Origin: Takashimella koratensis
Taxonomy: Eukaryota; Basidiomycota; Tremellomycetes; Trichosporonales; Tetragoniomycetaceae
Direction of reading: 5' to 3'
Assembly (NCBI GenBank): GCA_003116875.1
Contig: BCKT01000003.1
Span: forward strand, 623,143 to 687,142
DNA: 64,000 nucleotides
Both the position numbers and the translations under genes were made by a program. The notes beneath the pieces were generated by a model, which was given only the letters and a program-made list of their open reading frames with translations, did no database searches and was not told the origin of the DNA. Every line of letters starts with the position of its first letter. Positions within the stretch are counted from its first letter, which is position 1. Below, in pieces: positions 45,697-55,966 of the stretch.

Positions 45697-46112
45697 CTAG
45701 GCCGCCGGGGTCAACACCTCTCCTGAGCTTGCTCGGTCCCGGTTCGTGTGGTCGCACATACTCGTCACTGCGCGTACAGTGTTATACGAGCCCAGATCGG
45801 GATGAAACTCTGTCTGGCAATCGAGGGTCCTCGTCACGTCGTCCGTATCTTCTGGAAGTGGTGAAATGCCAGATTCGGGAACCGGTCCGAAGACGGTGTC
45901 TTTGTAGTTGAAGAGGTAAATTGCCGCAAGGGCGGAACCTGTACGGAAGCTGCAATGGTGACTAAATCCCAGGTCAAGGTCAGCTATCACTCTGGGTGAT
46001 AACAGGTCCAAGTGAGAGAACGAGCTGCTATTACGTACCATTGAACCCAGTACAGTGCCCTCCAGTAATTATTTGCCCGCTTGTGGCAGTCTGCCTGGTG
46101 CGGGTTTACATG

Positions 46113-46402
46113 CCTACATGGTGTTGAACATGACAGCATGCAAACAACCTTTGCACGCTATGGGAAAAACCCCATGAGACAACAATTGTACCTCAGAGGA
46201 TTGCACAGGTGATTCCTGATGCATCCTCAGGCTGTTTGTTCAGAACACACCAATTGGAACAGGCAGGGAGTTCAATCTAAAAGGCCCCTTTCTTCCACAC
46301 TCAGGCACAGAGGTGCTTATGCTTTGTGGGCCAGCAATAAACACTGGGATGGCTAGCAAAGGCATGGGGGCAAAAGGAAGAGAAAAAGTGCAAAGAGGGA
46401 TG
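46113..46402 (+). repeat. Internal direct repeat, copy 1
   Basis: About 290 bp, roughly 97% identical by eye to 46503-46791. It runs from CCTACATGG to AGAGGGATG, ending at the N gap. Confidence 0.85.
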
Positions 46403-46502
46403 NNNNNNNNNNNNNNNNNNNNNNNNNNNNNNNNNNNNNNNNNNNNNNNNNNNNNNNNNNNNNNNNNNNNNNNNNNNNNNNNNNNNNNNNNNNNNNNNNN
46501 NN
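46403..46502. other. Assembly gap (100 N)
   Basis: Exactly 100 N between the two direct repeats. The true length, and whether more repeat units or a transposase lie here, is unknown. Confidence 0.99.
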
Positions 46503-46791
46503 CCTACCTGGTGTTGAACATGACAGCATGCAAACAACCTTTGCATGCTATGTAAAAACACCATGAGACAACTATTGTACCTCAGAGGATTGCACAGGTG
46601 CTTCCTGATGCATCCTCAGGCTGTTTGTTCAGAACACACCAATTGGAACAGGCAGGGAGTTCAATCTAAAAGGCCCCGTTCTTCCACACTCAGGCACAGA
46701 GGTGCTTATGCTTTGTGGGCCAGCAATAAACACTGGGATGGCTAGCAAAGGCATGGGGGCAAAAGGAAGAGAAAAAGTGCAAAGAGGGATG
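46503..46791 (+). repeat. Internal direct repeat, copy 2
   Basis: Second unit, CCTACCTGG to AGAGGGATG, with a handful of substitutions against copy 1, mostly in the first 120 bases. Confidence 0.85.
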
Positions 46792-47858
46792 AGATATGTG
46801 AAGCTGAAGCCAACCTCTGCCGCAAGCGGGCAAATAATTATTGGAGGGCACTGTACTGTACATCTTCACCGCCAAGTGCTTCTCGAAGCTGCAACGACTC
46901 GCTCAGAGTGCGCCGAAAATCGGGCAAGTCATTGACTTTGATATCTTTCTGGTCTAGCCACTTGATAGAGAAACGGTAGACGTCTGTCATTTCCTCAGGC
47001 AGGACGACCTGATCCTCACTCGTTTTCTCATAGAGCTTGTACCGAGTCTTTGTAACGAGCTCCGTAGAAGCCGTAATCTTAGGGGTGATTGTATTAAGTG
47101 ATACAAACACCCCTTCTTCGAGGAAAGTGTCTTGCTCATCGAGGTAAAGCCATGGATCTTGGGATGTTGGAGTATCACCATGACGAGGCCACTTTGAAGC
47201 AGACTTCATAGGACCTTTTACAGCTTCCCTGACATCGTTTCAATATCTGACTGGATGTGTTTAATGAGTACGATCTGACTCACTCAAAGTATGTTGCACA
47301 AGCACGCTGAGCAATTTTCTTTTCAGGGGCAGCCGAAGCGTCCGTAGTATTGAGTTGCAGTACGATCACGGAGCTCCGACTGCGGGGTGGCGGGTGAGCT
47401 TGGGTATCTTCAACAGTGGTTGAATCTCCGCTTGTCGGCTTGTTGAGCAGCTTGGCGCGGACCTTGAGGGCGGCGTCGCTGTGAAGAGCAGTGAAGAATC
47501 GGAAATCCGTCATCCCAGGTCGTGGAGCCTAAACAGGGCATAATAGTGTTAGTTTGTACTTTCGTTATCATTGTTCTACTACTGAAACTGTATGAGAGAC
47601 ACTTACTCTTGACGCGACGTAGCTACGGCCGTCGGGAGTGAAGGCCACATGGGCGGGGATTCGCTCCCCATTATCCCACACCGGTAACGCACTTTGCAAG
47701 TATGGGGGATATTCACCAAGTCTGTCCCAGGGGACGGAGGTTACCCTTTTGTACTCGCTCTTCCCGCTGGAATCACGGGCATCACCCCGTGAGGAGAGGA
47801 GATCGTAGCTGACTCCGATGTTGGTGGGCAGGCTGATGAGTGGCAAAGTTGTGGACAT

Positions 47859-48410
47859 GCTCGAAAGGCCAAATCAAAAGACAGAGTGGAATGAAGAAGG
47901 AGGTGAAGAGTGAACTCTTCCCGTTATCGTTTTCTTTAAATGCGCCGGATGACGAGGCTAGTAGTGTCCTATAGCCCTCGCCTTTGTAGGTCCCTTTGAA
48001 CCCAGCGACCGCATGTTGAGTGACTATCAATCCGGCAGTTGCAAGAGGTGGACTGCCTATCCTTTCAGTCATGTTCCCCCAACGTTTCTCACAGTTGCTT
48101 CATACTTGTGCTCAAATGTGCTCATCCATTGTTTTCTGATACATCCTCACCTTTCATCGCTTAACTGCTCACCCGAGGATAAAATCCCTTGTGTAAACTT
48201 TTACGCTCCTTTGTTCATCAATGGCAATGCGCATTATGGCGGAATGGAGACCGCTTGCCTGTCTATTACCGCAGAGCTGCCTCGGTTTTGAAATGAGAAA
48301 GAGTGGGAGGACGAGATGATCGAAAAATTGACATCAGGAAGTAGATATCTTCTCCCTCTCCCCTCCATTGGCAGAGCTACCGACTTTAAGGGCCATTGCT
48401 CCGCTCCATA
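47859..48410. other. Intergenic B1 to B2
   Basis: 552 bp holding the B1 promoter, with CCTTTCA at 48061-48067 and 48150-48156, and the B2 3' UTR. No gene was seen. Confidence 0.45.
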
Positions 48411-49783
48411 TCAGGCTTCCACTTCCGATGCCAACGCTTTCGCCGCCGGCTCCCTTTCCCGATTCGTATACTTGCACAAATTTGTAACAGCGCGTACACT
48501 GTTATACGACCCGAACCCGTGATGATACTCCATCAGCCAATCAAGGGTCCTCGTCACGTCGTCTGCGTCTTCAGGAAGTGGCTCAATCCCCATGCTCGGA
48601 AGAGAACGGATCGAGGTATCTTTGTACTTGCGGAGATAGGTCTCGGTTAGCCAAGATCCTGTGCGAAAAGTGCCGTGGAAGCTGAAACCCGAGTCAGTGA
48701 GAATTATGCCGTCGAATACGATTAACCAGTAGGGATAGGAGAAGGAGGGGCATACCAATGAACGATAAATTGAACTTCTTCACCACCTAGAGCTTCTCGG
48801 AGCTGCAGCGCGTCGTCCGCCATCAGGTGATACTCTGGCATTTCGACTTCATCGATATCCTGCTGATCGACCCACTTGTTGTAGGAGATATGATAGACGT
48901 CTTGGACCTTGTCAGGGTCAACAATCTGATTTGCGCTTGTCTTCTCGTACAGCTTGTACCTCCTCCTCGTCACTGCCTCAGTACAAGGACGATTAGGAGG
49001 GAACTCGGTGCCTGAGACTGGGCATAATGTCTTGTCTATGAACGAGTCTTGTAGGTCCATATATAGCCAAGGGTCGCTGACTGTCGGCTCGCAGCCATGC
49101 TTTGGCCAAGCCGAAGTAGATTTGAACACGAGGTTCGGTTTGCTTCTAGTCCTATTTCAGTTCTCATAGAAGCCCTCCCAATACATTCTGATATCAGAGG
49201 CAGAAAACTCACTCCAGATACCGGGCCCGTCTCCGCATCGTAGTGGTATTGCTAGGGTCGATATTGGCGTCCGCACCATTGAGCTGCATGATGATTACAG
49301 ATCGGCGAGTTGGGCGCGGTACGTGTGCACTGGATACATCGGCAGTAACTGGTGCGGTGATCTCCTTCAACAGCCGATTTAAGGCTTTGAAGGCAATGTC
49401 CTTGTTGATTGCGTTGTAAAGAACGTAGTCCGTCTCTTCCGGCAGCGGCGCCTGCAGTGGTAGAACGGCCAGCTCATCAGTACACGATGCGACCTATGTA
49501 AAGCCTTGCTTACAAGACACTACAGACCCACCTCTGTAGCAACATAGCTGCGGCCATCAGGTGTGATTACCAAGCTTGCTATGAGTCGCTTCCCGTCGTC
49601 CCACATCTGCAGCGCAGTGCGTTCAAAACGACCCGGCTCCCCAAGTCTGTTCCAAGAAGAAGAGCCAACGCGGTGGTAGTGACTATCTTTGATTGACAAT
49701 CTCCTCGACCTTCGCGAAGCCAACTTGTCATGACTCGCGCTTATGTCTTCTGGTAGGCTGATGAGTGAGACACTGGTCGACAT
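48411..49783 (-). CDS. B2: divergent protein-tyrosine-phosphatase-like protein with complete HCx5R loop
   Basis: Exons on the minus strand are 49783-49532, 49451-49213, 49145-48756 and 48681-48411 (383 aa, in frame). Exon 1 ends TPDGRSYVATE. The WPD loop position reads KWVD at 254-257 (Asp257 could be the general acid). The P-loop His293-Cys294-FHGTF-Arg300-TGSW matches the phosphatase signature HCx5R(S/T)G. The last intron lies after TG of the Cys codon. A segment PLPEDADDVTRTLDWLMEYH corresponds to the Q-loop helix of classical PTPs. The Trp-to-Cys distance is 39 residues, the same as in C1 and close to PTP1B (179 to 215). It is the only copy here with all core residues. Substrate unknown. 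CCTTTCA lies at 49945-49951, 162 bp upstream. Confidence 0.72.
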
Positions 49784-50184
49784 TGTAGATAGCTCAGTTC
49801 AGTATAGAAAGAGAGGAAGAGTAATAAAGAGATACTGTCTTTTCAATGAGAGGTGGAACGGGCAGCGGTCAAGGATCAGGAGGCGAGCTACTCGCTGAAC
49901 AACAGAAAATACTCGCAATATTGCCCCCGAGCACTATAGACATTCCTTTCAGGCTTCTTTTGGTTTGTGTGAAAATGCTCGCACACTCAGCGCTTTCGTA
50001 ACCTTTCCTTTTTGCGCTCGGTCTGCTCTCGGAAACATCAGCGGCGATCGTCAGCTCTTTTCTGTCCCGCGCTTACCAGCAAAGCCGGGATTGTGATCCT
50101 TTATACCTCGCTTCCGCGTTGGGAAGATGCACAACATTTGCATTATATAATATGAGCGCAACTAAAGCGATAAAAAACTTGCAT
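49784..50184. other. Intergenic B2 to esterase
   Basis: 401 bp. It holds the B2 promoter and the esterase 3' UTR. Nothing else was recognised. Confidence 0.45.
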
Positions 50185-51345
50185 CTACGACAGATACTCC
50201 TTCGGCAACTTTACACTCGAGAAGAAGTCGACCATCATTGGGGCCGTAAGATTGAAGCTGGCAGTATTGTTAGGCGCTCCAGACGCGTCGAGACCCAAAG
50301 TTGTTGGCCAACTGTGACCCAAGTTGGCTACAGTGAACGCGAGGATCGGGGCTTTGCACTGCCAGATATACTCAGTTGTGTTGGCATAAGGCTCGGTGAT
50401 GTAAGTAGCGTTCGGCAGGGTCGATCCAGCAGACGGTTCGCAGCCGTTCCGGAGGGCCCACTGGGCTCGCCAGAGGGGCACGTTGATGGTTGCTGATCCA
50501 GTACCGTACGACCCGTTGGTATCGTTTCGGCCATTGAAGGGGATCGTCTGGTCTTCGACACCGTGAGAGGTGATCAACGGGATAGGGCGGGCGGGGTCGC
50601 AGCCGGAGAACGCAAGGGACTCGGGGTATAGTGCCGGCGAGACAGGAGCAAAGGCCGCGAAGAGGGACGTAGTGTCTTGACGGCAGGCAAGGTAGGCCGT
50701 AAACCCACCGCCATTCGATTTACCACTGGCATAGACACGCCTAGGATTGACGCAGTAGGCTGAAGAGATGTCGTTGACCACGTCCTTGGCGAATTGTACC
50801 TGTATTGGGTAGGCATTAGCATGGGAGCAACTGAGACCAGCGCAAGGCGAAGGGTGACACGAATGGAGATCAGAGAGCACTCACGTCATCGACGGAGGTG
50901 TTGGCGTAAGGAGCACTGTACCAAGTCGCAGTACGGTTCTGTGCAGTGTTGGGTACGCCCTGAGGGTATGCGGCAATGATGGGTAAACCAGCGATCTTCA
51001 TGCCCGGCTCGGAGAACTGCGACAGCTTTTCCTGTTGAGCCGAGGTGTCTCCGGCTGTACAGTGTATCAGCTACGTTGCTTTGAGGTGAAGGTCGGTTGA
51101 AGCTCACCTCCATGGAAGCTCAAGACAAGTGGATGGGCAGAACCGGAAACGTAGTCGCTGGGGACATGCAGGAGGTAAGTCCTTCCGCTGGGGAGAGTAC
51201 GATTGAGGTGCCCTGTTGAGTCGAGTTGGAAGCCCGCGCCCCCGTTACATCCGGAGGAGGCGTACCATCGAGCAGCTGGAGCACCGAGTACGGGTTGACC
51301 GACGCTGGCAAGGGCGACAAGCGTGATGAGGAGGGTGGTGAGCAT
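50185..51345 (-). CDS. Secreted CE1/LpqC-type esterase (feruloyl or acetylxylan esterase-like)
   Basis: Secreted alpha/beta-hydrolase that likely cleaves ester-linked groups from plant polysaccharides. Exons on the minus strand are 51345-51108, 51054-50885 and 50799-50185 (340 aa). A signal peptide is clear: LTTLLITLVALASVGQPVLG then Ala-Pro-Ala. The family reading follows: LVLSFHGAGDTSAQQ (oxyanion region), IAAYPQGV, YCVNPRRVYASGKSNGGGF with Ser164 in Gly-Lys-Ser-Asn-Gly, SHGVEDQTIPF (catalytic Asp) and NLGHSWP (catalytic His). Several N-x-T/S sites and paired Cys fit secretion. It sits between the phosphatase-like genes but shows no relation to them. Feruloyl against acetylxylan activity cannot be decided here. 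Confidence 0.88.
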
Positions 51346-51727
51346 GGTTGTGGATCAAATAGCCATCGAAGGGGGAAAAGGGGGACTGGGAAGAAGAGAC
51401 GCAGGCTGTCTTATACCATGCCTCTTTCTCTTCGATCCGGCGCTAGTCTGACTCGGCGATAGGATAGCCCGGATGTCATGTCATGGGACCTGCCGACTTG
51501 CCAAGAGGACCATGTGGTGCCCTCGATTGTGATCGCCGCATTCCAGTTTGCCGGCTCGGTCCGAAGCTGTTCCATTTTGGGAACCACCCCAAGTGAGGCC
51601 CAGGCACGGTTGTGTGGGATGCGGAGCACCATGACGACGACAAGGCGATGACAACACGCCCTCAACACAACTCAGTTTACTCTCCACTTCACGCTTCAAA
51701 CCATCCACCACCTCGCTAGACGCATCC
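51346..51727. promoter_or_regulatory. Divergent promoter esterase / membrane-type protein
   Basis: 382 bp between opposite start codons. No specific motif was identified. Confidence 0.45.
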
Positions 51728-52907
51728 ATGCCGTCCTGTCGCGTCGCCAATCTCACATCAGTCCCGCTCAACATATGTCTCAAGCAGGTCACAGCTTTGC
51801 ACTTTGAGAATGCGGTAAGCTTGTGGTTCAGCGGCGAGGGATGGAAAGGATCCAGCGCTGACTCGATGGTTCCAGGTTGCACCTGGCCAAACAATCAAGC
51901 TGCGGGTGAGTGGGTCGTCTCGCCGCATCCTGATATCTGGCTACGATATGTGGCCCATCTGCAGTCGCAGGCACTTGCTAACGATGTGTTTAGCCTGGGC
52001 GGGTCTGGTTCACGTTGGAGGTGAGGTCGAATAAAGGCCCCGGATTGACACGTACAGGCGGTGAAAGATGATGGGACCAAAAAGTCGAGATACTCAGTTC
52101 TCAAAAGTGCAGCGACCATTGCGCTCTTGTCTATCGCGATAGCTGCGGTGGCTGCGACGGCGGGAGCTGCTCTACTCCCCGAAGCTGCAGCGCTGAGCAC
52201 GGTAGGCGGCGATGTTTCCTCTCATCGCACATTGCGCTGGCATTCGTCCGCAAGATGTGCTGACAAGGTGCATGGTCTAGGTCGCTGCGGCATCAACCGT
52301 TGGCAGCTACTTGGCTCGAGGGTTAACGTTGACCAAGACTGCTCTGGTCGCGCACTCTGGAACCATCGGAAAGCTTTGTATGTGCTATCAAGATTCGGAC
52401 AACGTCTGACCCTTCGCAGCTTCTTTCGCTCTGCCTAAAGCCATTGATCGGATTGCCGCCGAGGTGGGCGGTATCACCGCTCTCCAGCGTGAAGGTAAGC
52501 TCTTCCCACCTTCCTCGTACTAATGCCTACCTCTAGTACTCTCCATCATCGCATCTCCCACTCTTTCTTCGGACGTCCGACACCGCGCAACCGGTCTTCT
52601 CCGTTCCCTCCACACCGCGTACTCATCGGACAAAGCCGCACGTCGCGCCGCTACCACCGCTACCGCTGCCTCCGCTGAGCCGTCAGGCGCAATGGCACCT
52701 GTCACTGACGATGAGGCGCGCCTACTCGAAGACCAGATAGAGCACGGAGAAGTGGACGATAAGGTCGAGCATACGCCTGTGCGCACGGGAGCGGTGTTGC
52801 GTGTTCACGGGATCTTCATGGATAGGCGAAGGCAGCTGGAAGTAAGGGCAGGGGAGGGAGGGAAATTGGAGCTCTGGGATGCTGCAACGGGGAAGATGTG
52901 GGAATGA
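51728..52907 (+). CDS. Unrecognised small protein with a hydrophobic Ala-rich core
   Basis: I do not recognise it. Seven exons: 51728-51814, 51876-51905, 51994-52020, 52058-52201, 52281-52377, 52420-52494, 52537-52907 (276 aa, in frame). The N-terminal part (VAPGQTIKLRPGRVWFTLE) reads like a short beta-rich domain. A strongly hydrophobic Ala/Ile/Leu segment at about 64-95 and a second weaker one could enter a membrane. A helical middle (ALPKAIDRIAAEVGGITAL) is followed by an Ala/Thr linker, and the acidic C-terminus ends in LELWDAATGKMWE. The 3' end of the last exon is duplicated near 55325-55420 without the rest of the gene. Confidence 0.6.
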
Positions 52908-53515
52908 AAGGGGAGGGGGGATTGGTTCTAATCTCGGCTTTGTCAAATCAGACGGAATGATCCCTCCATCCCGACCGCACTGACGATACACGGCGTTTCC
53001 GCACATTCACGTCAACATTCACGAAAACACGAATGCACACAGGGGCAGCGTTTACTTTGCCTCTTGTCTAGTCTTCTTCAAAGCCTTTGTATGACCACGC
53101 CGTCGTCAACGGCTCAAAATGACTTTCATGCACATACACCTAGATCCACATGGGCTGACTCACCCCTCTTGTGGTACATTTATGAAAGGGAAGGGTAGCC
53201 TCCAAGAGCTTGCTATCCGCTCTTGCGGGTTGAACGTTCATCCTTTCACGTATTGCACTCTTATCTGCACGTTATCATGACAGTGTAATACCACCAGTTC
53301 GCGTATAAAGCCCGTCCCAGTTGCCGGGCAAAGGATAGCTCTCGCTTGAAAGGACAATCCAGCTGTGAAAGGACAAAGCCCGGTGGTAAACGTCTACCCG
53401 TGAAGGTGAGGTGACCGTCTGACGCTGGGGCACTGCAACATAAGGCAGGTGCCCACATCGAGTGCCGGTCCAAGCTCACACATGTGCTCGCAGTGCAACA
53501 TTCCCATTCCCCGCA
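52908..53515. other. Upstream region of C1
   Basis: 608 bp, homologous to 55420-55966. It contains TGAAAGG at 53183, 53347 and 53366 and CCTTTCA at 53242. No gene was seen. Confidence 0.5.
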
Positions 53516-55134
53516 ATGTCCACATTCACGGAACCTGAAGACTATGGGGCAGCATGGCAGGTCATTCAGGCGAGAAGGTCTGCACGGTTGAATTCCTCAT
53601 ACCGACACTTCAAGCAACGCCGTCCTCGCGATGGGGCAGAGACAACCAATTCGGAACGGTTCGAGTGGAACGGATTACACATGGGGAGTCATAACGTATC
53701 CGTAAACTTTGGATTTCTTTCCAATGGGTCCAGTTTCGTTGCCTCCCGAGTGAGTTGACAGATGTGCAGCTATAGCAGAAAAGGGAAAGAGCAACTGCTG
53801 ACTTGAGAACAGGCACCTTCCAACGAAATGGAGAAATACAAGTTCTGGTACACTATTTATACCCGGCAGGCAACATCACAAATGAACGAATACATATACG
53901 AAACCAATCTTGGTCCACCGATCCCCGAAGCATACCCCTTAACTTCCATAGCGATGCAGTCGAATGGATACGACAGAACAGATCCCAGACGTAAGCTAGA
54001 GGCTCGATTGAATGCTGCCTATCTCCCGTAAGTGCACGACATGCTCAGAAGAGACTGGAGCTAACGGTGTGAGCTTGTGAAACAGCGACGTCAAAACGCC
54101 CTACAGTTTCACCGATGGCAAGAAGAAATGGCCGACGATCTGGGTTGAGCCTGATATGGGTCCTCTTCCCCTCAACAGGTTGACGTACCGGACCTTTAAA
54201 GTGTACACATCATTTGATGCTCCTAGCACCGTGCTGGACATGGATAAAATGACCCATCACCATTTATCCTTCGACAGATGGCCGGACGGGAGGGTACCGT
54301 CAAATGCAGACCTACCCCTTCTCCGGTATGCTGCTCGGAAGCTTTGCGATCTTCGAGCCCTAAACAATGGAGATTCTTGTGAGGCATGGTTCCTGTGGTA
54401 GGTGACTTAATGCGTTTTTAGTCGCTATGCCGTCTTTAGTCCATAGCAAGAACACGAATGAGCTCGCTGACCCGCTGTCTCGTTGCAGCAACAAAGGATC
54501 AGGGCGGACAGGCACATTCCTCACATTCCTTGACTTGACTGTTCAGCAGTGGTCAAATAGCATTGAGCGGCCTGTTTCATCAAATCGAATGGGGTCGCTT
54601 CCTCGAGGAAGTCGTGACCTGGTCACAACTTCATTAGACCGTCTTTTGGACTATCATTGGCGCTTGGTCGAAAAGCAGCGTCAATTTGAGTGGTTGCATC
54701 ACGCAAAGAAGCCACCGCATTCAAGCACGCCACGGACTTACGTTACGACTGTGCCTACGAGGAGCAGGAGTGTGGAACAAGATTGGGAAGATGTGCCGAG
54801 AAAAACGACCAAAGCGAAACCTTCGGAGACAACAAAAAAGACACAGGGAGCCACTTTTTCCCGTGGGGAGAAGTCATCGTTCTGGAGCAAGTTGGGCTTC
54901 GTCAAAAGTGCAAAGAAAGCAGACAACAGGGCGTCCACACCGACGCAGCGACAGAGCCACAGAAAGAAGGAAACAGCAATGGAGTATCGCACTTACTGCA
55001 AAGCGAAAACGCACTCAACACCTCCACAGCTAAGTGAGCGAAAAAAGCGACGCAAACATAAGACTACCACGGTCAAGCTGTCGAGCCGCTCGCACGTCAA
55101 CCAGAAACGAATTGTCATCGTGAGGAGAAAATAG
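53516..55134 (+). CDS. C1: divergent protein-tyrosine-phosphatase-like protein with basic tail
   Basis: Exons are 53516-53749, 53813-54027, 54086-54397 and 54489-55134 (468 aa, in frame). Exon 1 ends NGSSFVASR, the family's conserved exon end. The WPD loop is intact (MTHHHLSFDRWPDGRVP, Trp215-Asp217). The P-loop is Cys254-NKGSG-Arg260-TGTF, the Cys-x5-Arg signature, but the usual preceding His is Leu. The cysteine codon is split TG|C by intron 3. The helix LVTTSLDRLLDYHWRLVEK matches the classical PTP Q-loop region. The final 130 residues are Lys/Arg/Ser-rich, like a nuclear or nucleic-acid-binding tail. It may be active, but this is unproven. C2 is the tandem copy. Confidence 0.72.
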
Positions 55135-55966
55135 CCTATTGGGTCATGAGCAAAATCGTAGTTGTCCGTTTGTTTTTCGATATTCATGTATCCCCTTTAC
55201 CCTGAACATGATGACAGGGTTTAGACCTGGTCTAAGCGTTGGCTGACAGTAACGCCACCTAAAAGGTTCGATATTCGGGATCGGGTACTTGAATTGTGAA
55301 GCATTATTAGATTAACAGCATTCTTCATGGGCAGATGGAGGCAGTTGAAAGTGAGAGTTGGGGAGGGAGGGAGTTTGGAGCTCTGAGATGCGGCAACCGG
55401 GAAGATCTGGGAGTGAAAGGGAAGGGAAGGTCAGAGCTGTTCCGCCTTGATTTGACATGCTTGGATGACCCGCCCATTCGCTACACGACGATCTAGCAAG
55501 TTCTTGCGCACATTTACGACGGTACAAACCGACACGAGCAGCGTTCACTTCCCTTTCTGCCTAGTGCACTTCAAAACCTTTGCATGTCGGCGTCGACGGC
55601 TTGGAATCACTTCAATGCACATACACCTAAATCCTCAGAGGCTGACTCACCGCTCTTTTTGTACACTTGATGAAAGGAAAGAGCTGCCTCCAAGACCTTG
55701 CTGTCTGCTCTCACGAGCTGAACATCCCTCCTTTCAAGTATTGCACGCTCGCCCACACACTCTCACGCCTTGCCAGGGATTGCAAAAAAAGGAAAGACCG
55801 TCTCGGAAAGAAAAACCCCCACTTTGTCGGCAAACGACTAGCCGTGAAAAGCGAGCGGACTCTCTGTCTGTCCCACTTCAGCAGGAGGTTGTACTTGTAG
55901 CCCTCGCGGTGTTACACTGTTCCTCATATTGCAGGTGCGATACATTCCCACCTCGTCCATCCTGAA
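55135..55966. other. C1-C2 intergenic with duplicated gene fragment
   Basis: 832 bp. From about 55325 it repeats the 3' end of the 51728-52907 gene (without an open frame) and its 3' flank, then the C-type promoter region. TGAAAGG lies at 55414 and 55671 and CCTTTCA at 55730. Confidence 0.6.

Larger units (their letters stand above)
46053..46853. mobile_element. TA-flanked inverted-repeat DNA transposon (non-autonomous as seen) inside B1
   Basis: Terminal inverted repeats of 37 bp at 46053-46089 and 46817-46853 start CAGTGCCCTCC and differ at two positions. TA is present on both outer sides (46051-46052 and 46854-46855), the usual target duplication of the Tc1/mariner/pogo superfamily. No transposase frame is visible, but 100 unknown bases lie inside. 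Two direct repeats of about 290 bp make up most of the interior. Collapsing the element to one TA restores the host exon frame, which supports these borders. Confidence 0.8.
45697..47858 (-). pseudogene. B1: divergent tyrosine-phosphatase-like gene interrupted by a transposon
   Basis: Minus-strand exons are 47858-47607, 47528-47284, 47228-46854 (cut by the element), 46052-46039 and 45949-45697. Without the element and one TA the reading frame is continuous (1137 nt). The domain resembles B2: exon 1 ends TPDGRSYVASR. The WPD-loop position reads KWLD, with the Asp kept. The region after the P-loop has PLPEDTDDVTRTLD. The P-loop is damaged: Cys is followed directly by Phe-Arg-Thr-Gly, four residues short of the Cys-x5-Arg spacing, and the preceding His is Gln. 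Loss of catalysis probably preceded or accompanied the insertion. Upstream CCTTTCA copies are at 48061 and 48150. Confidence 0.7.
52819..55320 (+). repeat. Tandem segmental duplication, unit 1
   Basis: It runs from the last about 90 bp of the preceding gene through its 3' flank, the upstream region and the C1 gene. Unit 2 follows directly. Shared landmarks outside the coding exons are the GGAGCTCT(G)GGATGC stretch, CATGCACATACACCTA-like sequence, GGCTGACTCACC and GCCTCCAAGA. The exact limits are approximate. Confidence 0.7.
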
